From Staphylospora marina (GTDB lineage Bacteria; Bacillota; Bacilli; Thermoactinomycetales; Thermoactinomycetaceae), in NCBI RefSeq assembly GCF_003856495.1, contig NZ_CP034118.1, positions 1,282,001 to 1,346,000 of the forward strand: 64,000 bases of DNA. Direction: 5' to 3'. Every line of letters starts with the position of its first letter. Position 1 is the first letter of the stretch. The position numbers and the translations under genes were made by a program. The notes beneath the pieces are model-generated. The model was not told the origin of the DNA, made no database searches, and saw nothing but the letters and a program-made list of their open reading frames with translations. Below, piece by piece: positions 42,770 through 50,481 of this stretch.

Positions 42770-43732
42770 TCAGTCCTGCTTGGATTCCAAAATGGATCGG
42801 AGGCATCCGGGATCGATGTTGCCCCCGCTGAGGATGACGCCCACCCGTTTGACGTCGCTCGGCAACCGGTTCTTGAGGACGGCGGCCAAGGCGATCGCTC
42901 CGGAGGGTTCGATCACCAGCTTCAGGCGGAACAGGCAAAACCGGATGGCTTCCACAATTTCGGAATCCCGGGTGGTGAATATGTTTTCAACGCGCTTTTG
43001 AATGATGGGGAATGTCAACAATCCAGGCCGGGTGGCCCGGAGTCCGTCGGCAATCGTGTCGGGAGGATTGATTTGCACCCGTTTTCCGGACCGGATGGAT
43101 TTAAGCGTGTCTTCCGCACCTTCAGGCTCCACGCCGAATATCCGGATCGACGGACGGATTCCTTGTGCCGCGCAGGCAGTTCCCGAAATCAATCCGCCTC
43201 CCCCGACGGGCACGACAATGGCATCCAGATCCGGGACTTCTTCCAGCAACTCCAGAGCGACCGTGCCGGCACCCGCCATGACATGGGGATGGTCGTAGGG
43301 AGGAATGATCGTCAATCCACGTTCATGGGCCAGGTTTTTTTCCAGGGTGTCCCGGTCGTCGTGAAAACGGTCATAGAAGATGATGGTTCCTCCGTAAGAA
43401 TGAACGGCTTCCACCTTCACTTCTACCGCATCCGCCGGCATGAGGAGGACCGGAACGGTACCGTGGATCCTTGCCGCCAACGCGACTGCCTGGGCATGGT
43501 TGCCGGAGGATGCCGAAATCACCCCCCGCTTTTTCTCTTCGTCGGTCAGCCGGGAGATGGCATGCAAGGCTCCCCGGAATTTGAACGCCCCTCCTTTCTG
43601 AAAGGATTCGCATTTGAGATACACTTCCTTGCCGGTCCACTCATTGAGCGAACGGGAGGTAAAGACGGGAGTCCGTGTGGTGTGACGATGAATGCGTTCC
43701 ATGGCCTCCCGTATGTCTTGGATGGACAGCAC
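42770..43732 (-). CDS. threonine/serine dehydratase (PLP)
   Basis: 320 residues of fold-type II PLP enzyme, the length of catabolic TdcB/serine racemase-like enzymes without the regulatory ACT domain of IlvA. PLP lysine in CESFQKGGAFKFRGA (about 46-60, Lys of GAFKFRG), SSGNHAQAVALAAR (about 78-91), phosphate loop PVGGGGLISGTA (about 174-185), and SGGNID near the C-terminus. It deaminates threonine to 2-oxobutanoate. GTG 43732 has AAGGAGG at 8 bases; the frame continues 25 codons upstream without conservation. Confidence 0.88.
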   Translation of the reverse strand: MLSIQDIREAMERIHRHTTRTPVFTSRSLNEWTGKEVYLKCESFQKGGAFKFRGALHAISRLTDEEKKRGVISASSGNHAQAVALAARIHGTVPVLLMPADAVEVKVEAVHSYGGTIIFYDRFHDDRDTLEKNLAHERGLTIIPPYDHPHVMAGAGTVALELLEEVPDLDAIVVPVGGGGLISGTACAAQGIRPSIRIFGVEPEGAEDTLKSIRSGKRVQINPPDTIADGLRATRPGLLTFPIIQKRVENIFTTRDSEIVEAIRFCLFRLKLVIEPSGAIALAAVLKNRLPSDVKRVGVILSGGNIDPGCLRSILESKQD

Positions 43733-43904
43733 TGACACAGCCTCCTTCGTCGAATCTGGCGCCAACGTTGACTTTTCTACGAAAAAGACATAATCCTCCT
43801 GTGTCAACTTGAATATTGTGTTACATCACATCCACTCATTTAAATATTGATTGAATACACCAATCAAAGCTATTATAACAAATGGAATTGATATATAATA
43901 ATAT

Positions 43905-43932
43905 GAGTGACAAAACAACGATTTTGTCGCTC
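43905..43932. repeat. dif-like 28-bp palindrome, copy 1
   Basis: Left arm GAGTGACAAAA, centre CAACGA, right arm TTTTGTCGCTC: 11-6-11 spacing with one G-T mismatch, exactly the layout of Xer recombination sites. It ends 38 bases before the XerS-like gene. The inner arms are identical to those of the palindrome at 25640. Confidence 0.55.
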
Positions 43933-43970
43933 GTATCGCGTCATCATACACACGGAGAGGGGGCCGGAGG

Positions 43971-45035
43971 ATGGAAGTGTTGTCCAGAAAGTTGCCGAAA
44001 AGCATCAATCGGTTGGCAATGAAATTCCCCGAAGACGTTCAGGACTTCATTCTTGAGATGATCAGCGCGGACCGTTCGATTCAAACCGTCATCAATTACA
44101 TTTACGATTTCTCGCTGTTTTTTGATTATCTGGAATCCAAAGGGCTGGAACTCGAGGACGTGGACGGGAGGACCATCCGGCGGTTTTTCCGTCATATCGA
44201 AAACGGTTACGAGAGAAAAGTGGTGCGGGAAATTCACGGGAAATTGGTGGAACAAACCTTCTTCCGCGAGAATTCCCAAAGCGGAAAAAAAAGAAAACGC
44301 GCTTCGCTCCGTTCTCTGTTCCGCTACCTGGTGAAATCGGGGGCGTTGGACCGCAACCCGATGGAGGAATACGAAGACAGCACGCTCAAGGCCAGGAGTC
44401 ACAAACGGGTCCCCGTCTTTTTGACGCAGGAGGAAGCCGTCAAGCTGGTGGAAGCCATCCACACTTTTTTCGAGGGCAGACGCTTTGTCAAGATGAGTTG
44501 GCTGGAGAAAAGAGATCGCGCCATCCTGCTGCTTTTGTTGAACACCGGAATGCGGGTGTCCGAGCTGGTGGGGCTCAATCTGAACAGCTTGCAGGAGCAA
44601 CACGGCGTATGGCGGATCATCGTGTTCGGGAAAGGCGGGAAGGAGAGGGTTCTCAAATTGAACCGAACGGCCTCCGATGCGCTCAGGGAGTATCTCGACG
44701 CCAGACCCATGCCCGCGGACGGCCATCGGGAAGCGCTCTTCCTGAACAGATACGGATGCAGGATGGATCGGAGAGCGGTAGGGAAATTGGTGGACAAGTA
44801 TGTCAAGGAAGCAGGACTTCCTCCTAAAGCCAAGAAAATATCCCCGCACAAGCTCCGCCACACCTTGGCGACCCTGCTTCTGATGAACGGGGAAAATCTT
44901 CGGGTGGTGCAGGAGATTCTCGGTCATTCCAGCATTCAAACCACCCAGATCTACACCCACGTCATCAACGACGAAAAAGACGGGGCTTTGGACCGGTTGG
45001 ACCGCCTGATGGAACCGGTGGCCGGAATGCCCTGA
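43971..45035 (+). CDS. XerS-like tyrosine recombinase, copy 1
   Basis: 354 residues. N-terminal SAM-like core-binding domain (about 10-145, SIQTVINYIYDFSLFFDYLE then RASLRSLFRYLVKSG) and C-terminal catalytic domain with the R-(K)-H-R-H-Y set: Arg in NTGMRVSELVGL, Lys in KGGKERVL, HKLRH, GHSSIQTTQIY. The size and the THVINDEKDGALDRL end fit XerS better than XerC/XerD (about 300). ATG follows GGCCGGAGG. A dif-like palindrome lies just upstream; a second close paralogue is encoded at 48156 on the other strand. Confidence 0.88.
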   Translation: MEVLSRKLPKSINRLAMKFPEDVQDFILEMISADRSIQTVINYIYDFSLFFDYLESKGLELEDVDGRTIRRFFRHIENGYERKVVREIHGKLVEQTFFRENSQSGKKRKRASLRSLFRYLVKSGALDRNPMEEYEDSTLKARSHKRVPVFLTQEEAVKLVEAIHTFFEGRRFVKMSWLEKRDRAILLLLLNTGMRVSELVGLNLNSLQEQHGVWRIIVFGKGGKERVLKLNRTASDALREYLDARPMPADGHREALFLNRYGCRMDRRAVGKLVDKYVKEAGLPPKAKKISPHKLRHTLATLLLMNGENLRVVQEILGHSSIQTTQIYTHVINDEKDGALDRLDRLMEPVAGMP

Positions 45036-45063
45036 TGGAAGTGACGCGTGGAAGTGACCACGC

Positions 45064-45096
45064 AAAAAGCCGCCCGTCAATCACGGGCGGCTTTTT
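45064..45096. terminator. bidirectional terminator between recombinase 1 and MFS gene
   Basis: Perfect 14-bp stem AAAAAGCCGCCCGT / ACGGGCGGCTTTTT with a 5-base loop between convergent genes. Confidence 0.93.
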
Positions 45097-45125
45097 GACT
45101 GAATTTGTCTTCGGCCGGTTTTCGG

Positions 45126-46658
45126 TTATTCGCCGGACGGCGCCGGCTTGACGGGAGCACTGCTTTCCAGGGAATCCAGTCGTTCGCGGCTCATCAGGAA
45201 AATCACCACGCAGGAAAGCACGGCGGGGATCAACGCCCACATGAACGTTTTGGCGATGGACGTGGACAAAACGTCCGTGATCTGATTCAGCACGTGTTCC
45301 GGAATGCGAATTCTCGCTTCCGGAGAGAGAAGTGCCCGAGGATCCCCGAATGCCCCGTGCCCCGCACCGCCACCGGAGGGGAAAGCGTTCTTGAGGCCCG
45401 ATTCGAACAGGTTCCGCTGAATGATCCCGAACACGGTGATTCCCAGCGCCATGCCCAAAGAGCGAAGGAAGGCAAGCGTCGAGTTGGCCGTGCCGCGTTG
45501 CCGGATGTCGAAGTGGTGAATGGCCGCCATGCCCAACACGGAGAAGTGGGCCCCGGTACCAAGCCCCACAATGATCATGTAAAGGGTGACGACTTCGCGG
45601 GACGTCTCTCCGGACAAGGTGCTCAACAGCAGAATGCCCGCAACGAACACGATGCCCGACACGAGCATGATCGTCCGATAGCTGAACCGGTTGGCAAGCA
45701 TTCCGCCGATCTGGCTCGCCACCACGCTCCCCAGCATCATGGGAAGCAGAATCATGCCGGAGTTGGTGACCGTGCCGCCCAATACGCCTTGGACGAAAAG
45801 CGGGATGTACAGGGTGGCCACGATGTACGTCGCGCCGATGAAAAAGGCGGCCAAGTTACTGGTGGCAAACAGACGTTGGCGGAACATCGCGAACGAAATG
45901 ACGGGCTCCGCCGCCCTTTTTTCCGCGTACACAAACGCGACGGTCAGCAGGACAAAGGCGGCCAACAACCCGAGGATGACGGGGGAATCCCACGCATACG
46001 TGGTGCCTCCGGTTTCCAGGACGATCATCAGACTGGTGACGGCAAACACCAGTGTGGCGACGCCCAACCAGTCGATTTTTTGTTTGCTTTTCTCCAGGGA
46101 ATCCCGGTAGAACAACACCACCAGCAAGACGGAAATCACGCCGGGCAACAGATTGATGTAAAAGACCCATCGCCAGCTGATCGCTTCGGTGATGTAGGCG
46201 CCGAGAAGCGGTCCGAAAATGCTGGACACGCCGAAGACGGCGCCCAACAACCCCGTCATTTTTCCGCGTTTTTCCGGAGGAAAGATGTCAAACACGATGG
46301 TGAACGCAATCGGCATCAGCGCTCCGCCTCCGATGCCCTGAACGGCCCGGTAGATGCTGAGCTCGATGATGCTGTCCGCCATTCCGCACAATGCGGACCC
46401 GACGAGAAAAACGAGCGAACCGAACACAAAAAAGCGCTTCCGTCCGTACATGTCGGACAGTTTTCCGAACACCGGCGTGGCGGCCATCGCGGCAATCATA
46501 TACGCGGAAGTCACCCAGACGAATTTGTCAAGGCCTCCGAGCTCCGCGATGATGGTGCCCATGGCGGTGGCGACGATGGTGTTGTCCATGGCCGCCATCA
46601 GAATCCCCAGCAAAAGACCCGCCACCACAAATCCGGGCTTGTTTGATCGCTGTGACAT
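45126..46658 (-). CDS. MFS exporter, DHA2 (EmrB/QacA) family, 14 TM
   Basis: 510 residues with 14 hydrophobic helices, the DHA2 drug:H+ antiporter layout. Motif D1-type LMAAMDNTIVATAM (about 20-33), motif A GKLSDMYGRKRFF (about 64-76), and motif C GPLLGAYIT (about 149-157) are present. Probably exports toxic organic compounds; substrate unknown. ATG behind AAAGGGG. It lies between two recombinase genes and 14 bases downstream of the oxidoreductase gene on the same strand, so both may form one transcript. Confidence 0.92.
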   Translation of the reverse strand: MSQRSNKPGFVVAGLLLGILMAAMDNTIVATAMGTIIAELGGLDKFVWVTSAYMIAAMAATPVFGKLSDMYGRKRFFVFGSLVFLVGSALCGMADSIIELSIYRAVQGIGGGALMPIAFTIVFDIFPPEKRGKMTGLLGAVFGVSSIFGPLLGAYITEAISWRWVFYINLLPGVISVLLVVLFYRDSLEKSKQKIDWLGVATLVFAVTSLMIVLETGGTTYAWDSPVILGLLAAFVLLTVAFVYAEKRAAEPVISFAMFRQRLFATSNLAAFFIGATYIVATLYIPLFVQGVLGGTVTNSGMILLPMMLGSVVASQIGGMLANRFSYRTIMLVSGIVFVAGILLLSTLSGETSREVVTLYMIIVGLGTGAHFSVLGMAAIHHFDIRQRGTANSTLAFLRSLGMALGITVFGIIQRNLFESGLKNAFPSGGGAGHGAFGDPRALLSPEARIRIPEHVLNQITDVLSTSIAKTFMWALIPAVLSCVVIFLMSRERLDSLESSAPVKPAPSGE

Positions 46659-46672
46659 GAAAATGACCCCTT

Positions 46673-47335
46673 TCAGGAAAATGCATCGAGAATTTCACTT
46701 GACGATACGATATGAACCCCCCGGCAATCCGTCATGGCCATGTGAATCATGGCGCGAGCCACCGCTTCGGCGGGAACCGGCCGGTACGGAGCCAGGAATT
46801 TGCCGGCGAACACCCCGGGGAATTTGCGATACACGGAGGCCGCGAAATCTTCGGCAACTCTCCGTTCGTTTCGCTTTCCCAGCAGCAGGGACGGGCGGAA
46901 AATGAAGAGAGCGGGCAGGCCCGTTTTCATCAGTTCTTCTTCCAGTTTCCCCTTGATCCGGGAATAGAAAAACGGGGAGTTCGGATTTGCTCCCATGGAT
47001 GAAATCACCAAAAACTTTCCGGCGCCGGACTGTTTGGCAAGCCGTGCCGCGGCCAGCGGATATTCCAGGTCCACTTTTCCGAATGCGGTCCGGGTTCCGG
47101 CCTTTTTGATGGTGGTTCCCAAACAACAATATATGTCATCAGCCGAGAACAGATCGACCGCTTTTTCCATGTGATCCAGGTTCATGATTCGTTCTTCCAG
47201 TTTTGGATGGACGATGCCGGTCGTGCGGCGATGGACCGAGACCACCCGGGAAATCCGGTCATCCTCCAGCAACAACCGGGTCAGTTCCTTTCCGACCAAT
47301 CCCGTTGCACCAAGCACAAGGGCGGTTTTTCCCAC
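46673..47335 (-). CDS. NAD(P)-binding oxidoreductase (HTATIP2/YtfG-like SDR)
   Basis: 220 residues. Rossmann loop LVLGATGLVGKELTRLLL (about 5-22), then DIYCCLGTTIKKAGTRTAF (about 67-85) and VISSMGANPNSPFFYSRIKG (about 110-129), where SSMGA and Y-x3-K are the family marks of the TIP30/HTATIP2-like atypical SDRs. Substrate unknown. GTG 47335 lies 9 bases after GGGAGG; ATG 47344 touches that site. Possibly co-transcribed with the MFS exporter. Confidence 0.82.
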   Translation of the reverse strand: MGKTALVLGATGLVGKELTRLLLEDDRISRVVSVHRRTTGIVHPKLEERIMNLDHMEKAVDLFSADDIYCCLGTTIKKAGTRTAFGKVDLEYPLAAARLAKQSGAGKFLVISSMGANPNSPFFYSRIKGKLEEELMKTGLPALFIFRPSLLLGKRNERRVAEDFAASVYRKFPGVFAGKFLAPYRPVPAEAVARAMIHMAMTDCRGVHIVSSSEILDAFS

Positions 47336-47351
47336 CGGAACCATCCTCCCT

Positions 47352-47392
47352 CAAAAGAACGGAAACCCTCTCCTGGCGGGAGGGTTTCCGTA
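47352..47392 (-). terminator. terminator after lexA
   Basis: Perfect 12-bp stem ACGGAAACCCTC / GAGGGTTTCCGT; minus-strand tail TCTTTTG. It lies between lexA and the oxidoreductase gene. Confidence 0.85.
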
Positions 47393-47393
47393 C

Positions 47394-48011
47394 TCAAACG
47401 ACTTCGCGGATCAAACTGATCACTTTCCCGAGAACGGCGACTTCTTTCAAGCGGATCGGTTCAAGGCGATCGTTTTCCGGTTGCAGACGGACATGATCTT
47501 TCTCCCTGAAAAACCGTTTGATGGTCGCTTCTCCGTCGGGAGTCATCGCCACCACGATGTCTCCGTTTTCCGCGGTGGGTTGTTGGCGAACCACCACATA
47601 GTCCCCGTCCAGAATGCCCGCATTCACCATGCTGTCTCCTTGCACGGACAGAAGAAACACGGTCTGGTCATCTCCGATCATGCGACGGGGGAGGGGGTAA
47701 TAATCCTCGATGTTCTCCACTGCCGTGATCGGTTCACCCGCCGTGACTTTTCCCACCAGCGGAACCTTGACGAATTCCCGGTCGACTTGCTCGCCGCGGT
47801 CGACCAAGAGCTCGATGGCACGGGGTTTCGTGGGATCGCGACGTATGTATCCTTTCTTCTCCAGCCTGGAAAGATGACCGTGAACGGTGGAGCTGGACGC
47901 AAGGCCCACGGCTTCACCGATTTCACGAACCGAAGGTGGGTATCCTTTTTCATTGACCACCTTGATGATGTAATCCAAAATCATCCGCTGTCTGGGAGAC
48001 AGCTTGCTCAT
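47394..48011 (-). CDS. lexA: LexA repressor (SOS)
   Basis: 205 residues, exactly the B. subtilis LexA (DinR) size. Winged-helix N-terminus ([32 protein letters not shown] about 27-48), autocleavage site Ala-Gly in GKVTAGEPI (about 86-94), catalytic Ser in VQGDSM (about 127) and Lys in [10 protein letters not shown] (about 165). It represses DNA damage genes until RecA-stimulated self-cleavage. ATG 48011 has GAGGGGGAAG upstream. Its promoter overlaps a large inverted repeat (48098-48125), presumably its own operator. Confidence 0.96.
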   Translation of the reverse strand: MSKLSPRQRMILDYIIKVVNEKGYPPSVREIGEAVGLASSSTVHGHLSRLEKKGYIRRDPTKPRAIELLVDRGEQVDREFVKVPLVGKVTAGEPITAVENIEDYYPLPRRMIGDDQTVFLLSVQGDSMVNAGILDGDYVVVRQQPTAENGDIVVAMTPDGEATIKRFFREKDHVRLQPENDRLEPIRLKEVAVLGKVISLIREVV

Positions 48012-48074
48012 GATACTCTTCCCCCTCATTCTGTCAGGGATGGATTCCGTACGTCCCTTTGTTCGTCTATCCAC

Positions 48075-48103
48075 AGTATACATGATCCTCAAGGAAAGAA
48101 CAA
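48075..48103 (-). promoter_or_regulatory. lexA promoter
   Basis: On the minus strand TTGTTC and TATACT are 17 bases apart, start point about 55 bases before the lexA ATG. The -35 box lies inside the inverted repeat at 48098-48125. Confidence 0.6.
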
Positions 48104-48125
48104 ACATTTGGAAGAATATTTGTTC
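48098..48125. promoter_or_regulatory. inverted-repeat operator at lexA
   Basis: GAACAAACATT and AATATTTGTTC form an 11-bp inverted repeat (one mismatch) with a 6-base centre. A third half-site TTTGTTC lies at 48059-48065. The right part GAATATTTGTTC also fits the B. subtilis LexA box GAAC-N4-GTTC with one mismatch. Autoregulation by LexA is inferred. Confidence 0.55.
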
Positions 48126-48155
48126 CCGAAACGCCGGTTCGGGGACCATGCAACG

Positions 48156-49226
48156 TCAGAGGAGGCGTTCCAACCGGGACAAGGCCTGGTCTTTTTCGGT
48201 ATTGATCACATGGGTGTAAATCTGGGTGGTCTGGATGCTGGAGTGACCGAGAATCTCCTGCACCACCCGAAGATTTTCCCCGTTCATCAGAAGCAGGGTC
48301 GCCAAAGTGTGGCGGAGCTTGTGCGGCGAGATGGCCGCGGCTTTCGGCGGGAGGCCGGCCATACGCACCATTTTTTTCACGATTTCCGATACACCTTTCC
48401 GGCTGATGCGGCGTTTCAGCTTGTTGAGAAAAAGCGCGTTGTCTTCCGTCTCCGGGCGCATCGCGAGATAACGCCGCAGCGCTTCGGAGGCTTTTGTGTT
48501 GAGCATGAGAACCCTTTGCTTTCCGCCTTTCCCCGTGACGATGATGCGCCAGGAGTCACCGTCGGCCTGAACGGAGGTCATATCGAGATCCACCAGCTCC
48601 GACACCCTCACGCCGGTGGAAAGGAACAGAAGGATCACCGCCAGATCACGGGCCTCCATCCATCCGGCACTTTTGACCCCTTTTTGCCGGTGATAGGCGT
48701 CCACGGCGGAAATCAGACGAGCCGCCTCCTCCCGAGTGAGAAACACGGGAACCTTTTTTCGCCGACGAGCCTTGAGGGAAGCGTCCTCATATTCCTCCAT
48801 CGGATCCCTCGAAAGCACTCCGGTCTTCACCAGATATCGGAACAGCGAGCGGAGGGAGGCCTGTTTTCGCTGCTTGCCGCTTTGGGAGTTGATCCGGAAG
48901 TGTTTCCGCTCCACCCATTCGTCCCGCACTTCACCGGTGCGCGCATCCCTTCGCGGGAGTTTCACGCGAACCGTTCGTTCATATCCGTTCTCGACCGTCC
49001 GGAAAAACCGTTTGAGCAACCGGGCATCCGTCTGCTCCAAGGTTTTGCCGGACGATTCGAGAAAGGAGAAAAACAGATCGAAATCGTACGCGTAATTGGC
49101 AATCGTCTGAACCGACCGCTCCGCGCTGATCATTTCGAGAAAAAAATCCTGCACTTCTTCGGGGAAGCGGCTGACGATCCGGTTCACATTGTCGGGAAGT
49201 CGCCTGGAAACAAACCGGGACTCCAA
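48156..49226 (-). CDS. XerS-like tyrosine recombinase, copy 2
   Basis: 356 residues, collinear with copy 1: core-binding domain with SVQTIANYAYDFDLFFSFLE, conserved QASLRSLFRYLVKTG, catalytic Arg in STGVRVSELVDL, Lys in KGGKQRVL, HKLRH, GHSSIQTTQIY. The last 60 residues are nearly identical to copy 1. It has a 12-residue Arg-rich insert (LPRRDARTGEVR) after GYERTV. TTG 49226 follows GGGGGAGG by 4 bases. Upstream of lexA on the same strand; whether lexA is also transcribed from here is unclear. Confidence 0.88.
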   Translation of the reverse strand: MESRFVSRRLPDNVNRIVSRFPEEVQDFFLEMISAERSVQTIANYAYDFDLFFSFLESSGKTLEQTDARLLKRFFRTVENGYERTVRVKLPRRDARTGEVRDEWVERKHFRINSQSGKQRKQASLRSLFRYLVKTGVLSRDPMEEYEDASLKARRRKKVPVFLTREEAARLISAVDAYHRQKGVKSAGWMEARDLAVILLFLSTGVRVSELVDLDMTSVQADGDSWRIIVTGKGGKQRVLMLNTKASEALRRYLAMRPETEDNALFLNKLKRRISRKGVSEIVKKMVRMAGLPPKAAAISPHKLRHTLATLLLMNGENLRVVQEILGHSSIQTTQIYTHVINTEKDQALSRLERLL

Positions 49227-49310
49227 CAAACCTCCCCCTTTCCGTGACACGCGCAAACTCTGCCCATTCTGCACCGGACAGGGACCGCTGCAGGAGAGGC
49301 GGAACATTCG

Positions 49311-49344
49311 GGGGCTCCCTCAGGCCCGGACCTGAGGGAGCCCC
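49311..49344. repeat. strong GC-rich hairpin between recombinase 2 and trhO
   Basis: Perfect 14-bp stem GGGGCTCCCTCAGG / CCTGAGGGAGCCCC with a 6-base loop. Neither side has a T-tract. Position suits an end point for trhO transcripts, or a transcript stabiliser before the recombinase. Confidence 0.6.
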
Positions 49345-49387
49345 GACGACCCGCGGCATGGTGTCCATCGGTCCACTTGATGCCGCA

Positions 49388-50308
49388 TCACTGGATCTGA
49401 TCTTTTTCTTCGCATTCGTCGCTGCAGTAACCGTGGTGGATTTCCTCGCACTCGTGGCAGCAAATGTGCTGTTTGTGACACATCTGGTACTCACAGTTGA
49501 TATAACGATCCGCCGGTTTTCCGCAATGGTGGCACTTTCCGACCACGATGTCTTCTTCCTGGTTGACCCGGACGGCGATCCGATCATCAAAGACATACAT
49601 CTTTCCGTCAAACCATTTCCCCCTGACTTCGGGGTCCTTGGCATAGGTGGCAATGCCGCCGTCCAATTGGTACACGTCACGGAATCCTTCCTTCAACATG
49701 AATGCGGTCAGTTTTTCGCACCGGATCCCGCCCGTGCAATAGGTGACGATGGGTTTGTCCTTGTAAGCGGCCAGTTTGTCCCGAACCCACTCCGGAAACT
49801 CCCGGGTGGTCCGCACCTCCGGACGAATCGCTCCGCGGAAATGACCGATGTCATATTCATAGTCGTTCCGTCCGTCCACCACGATGACATCGTCCCGTTG
49901 CAGCATTTCGTAAAACTCCCTGGGAGACAGACGCTTGCCCGTTTGCTTTGACGGATCCACGTCCTCCTCCAGCCGCCATGTGACAATCTCCTTGCGCGGT
50001 TTCACCTTCAGCTTGCGAAATGCATGGCCGTGATGGGGGTCCACCTTGAACACCATGTCATGAAACAGGGGGTGGGCATGCATGTAATCCATGTATTTTT
50101 GCGTTTGTTCGACGGTTCCGGAGAGCGTTCCGTTGATCCCTTCCCGGGCAATGAGAATCCTCCCGAGAAGACCCAAATTCTTGCAAAGTTCCCGGTGTTC
50201 GTTCGCAAACGATTCGGGATCGTCAATATGCACATATTTATAGAAAAGAAGAATGCGGTAAGGCATGGATTCATCCGCATCCAAGAGATGTTGCGGTTTT
50301 GCCATCAT
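49388..50308 (-). CDS. trhO: tRNA uridine(34) hydroxylase (rhodanese family, TrhO)
   Basis: 306 residues. N-terminal domain with GRILIAREGINGTLSG (about 50-65), then a rhodanese domain with the active cysteine in VTYCTGGIRCEKLTAF (about 188-203) and a C-terminal zinc-type cluster (CHHCGKPADRYINC, CHKQHICCHECEEIHHGYC). This arrangement is that of TrhO/YbfQ proteins, which form 5-hydroxyuridine at tRNA position 34 in an oxygen-dependent way. Start at ATG 50308 or 50305 behind a GAGAGTGAG stretch; the frame extends 10 codons further upstream. Confidence 0.92.
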   Translation of the reverse strand: MMAKPQHLLDADESMPYRILLFYKYVHIDDPESFANEHRELCKNLGLLGRILIAREGINGTLSGTVEQTQKYMDYMHAHPLFHDMVFKVDPHHGHAFRKLKVKPRKEIVTWRLEEDVDPSKQTGKRLSPREFYEMLQRDDVIVVDGRNDYEYDIGHFRGAIRPEVRTTREFPEWVRDKLAAYKDKPIVTYCTGGIRCEKLTAFMLKEGFRDVYQLDGGIATYAKDPEVRGKWFDGKMYVFDDRIAVRVNQEEDIVVGKCHHCGKPADRYINCEYQMCHKQHICCHECEEIHHGYCSDECEEKDQIQ

Positions 50309-50481
50309 ACACTCACTCTCTTTCCGTTCTTCCGTCAACGGTTATCGGGAAAACTTCGATATTCAGTATACATCATGGCTGACGGGATGCCAAACCCGGC
50401 CGGAACCCGAAGATTCGCGAATGAATTTCCACGTTCCGGAAAACAGTAAGAAAAAGGGTTTTCCGGACGGGGTGTCGAGAG

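Noticed and set aside
43905..43932. Reading the palindrome upstream of recombinase 1 as an intrinsic terminator
   Set aside because: No T-tract follows on either strand and there is no gene ending nearby that needs one.
45105..46646. A 513-codon frame opposite the MFS gene
   Set aside because: Composition (His, Gln, Arg rich, no hydrophobic core) is that of an antisense shadow; the minus strand codes a clear 14-helix transporter.
47184..49247. A 687-codon frame opposite lexA and recombinase 2
   Set aside because: It spans two real genes and their intergenic region and has no domain; pure antisense shadow.
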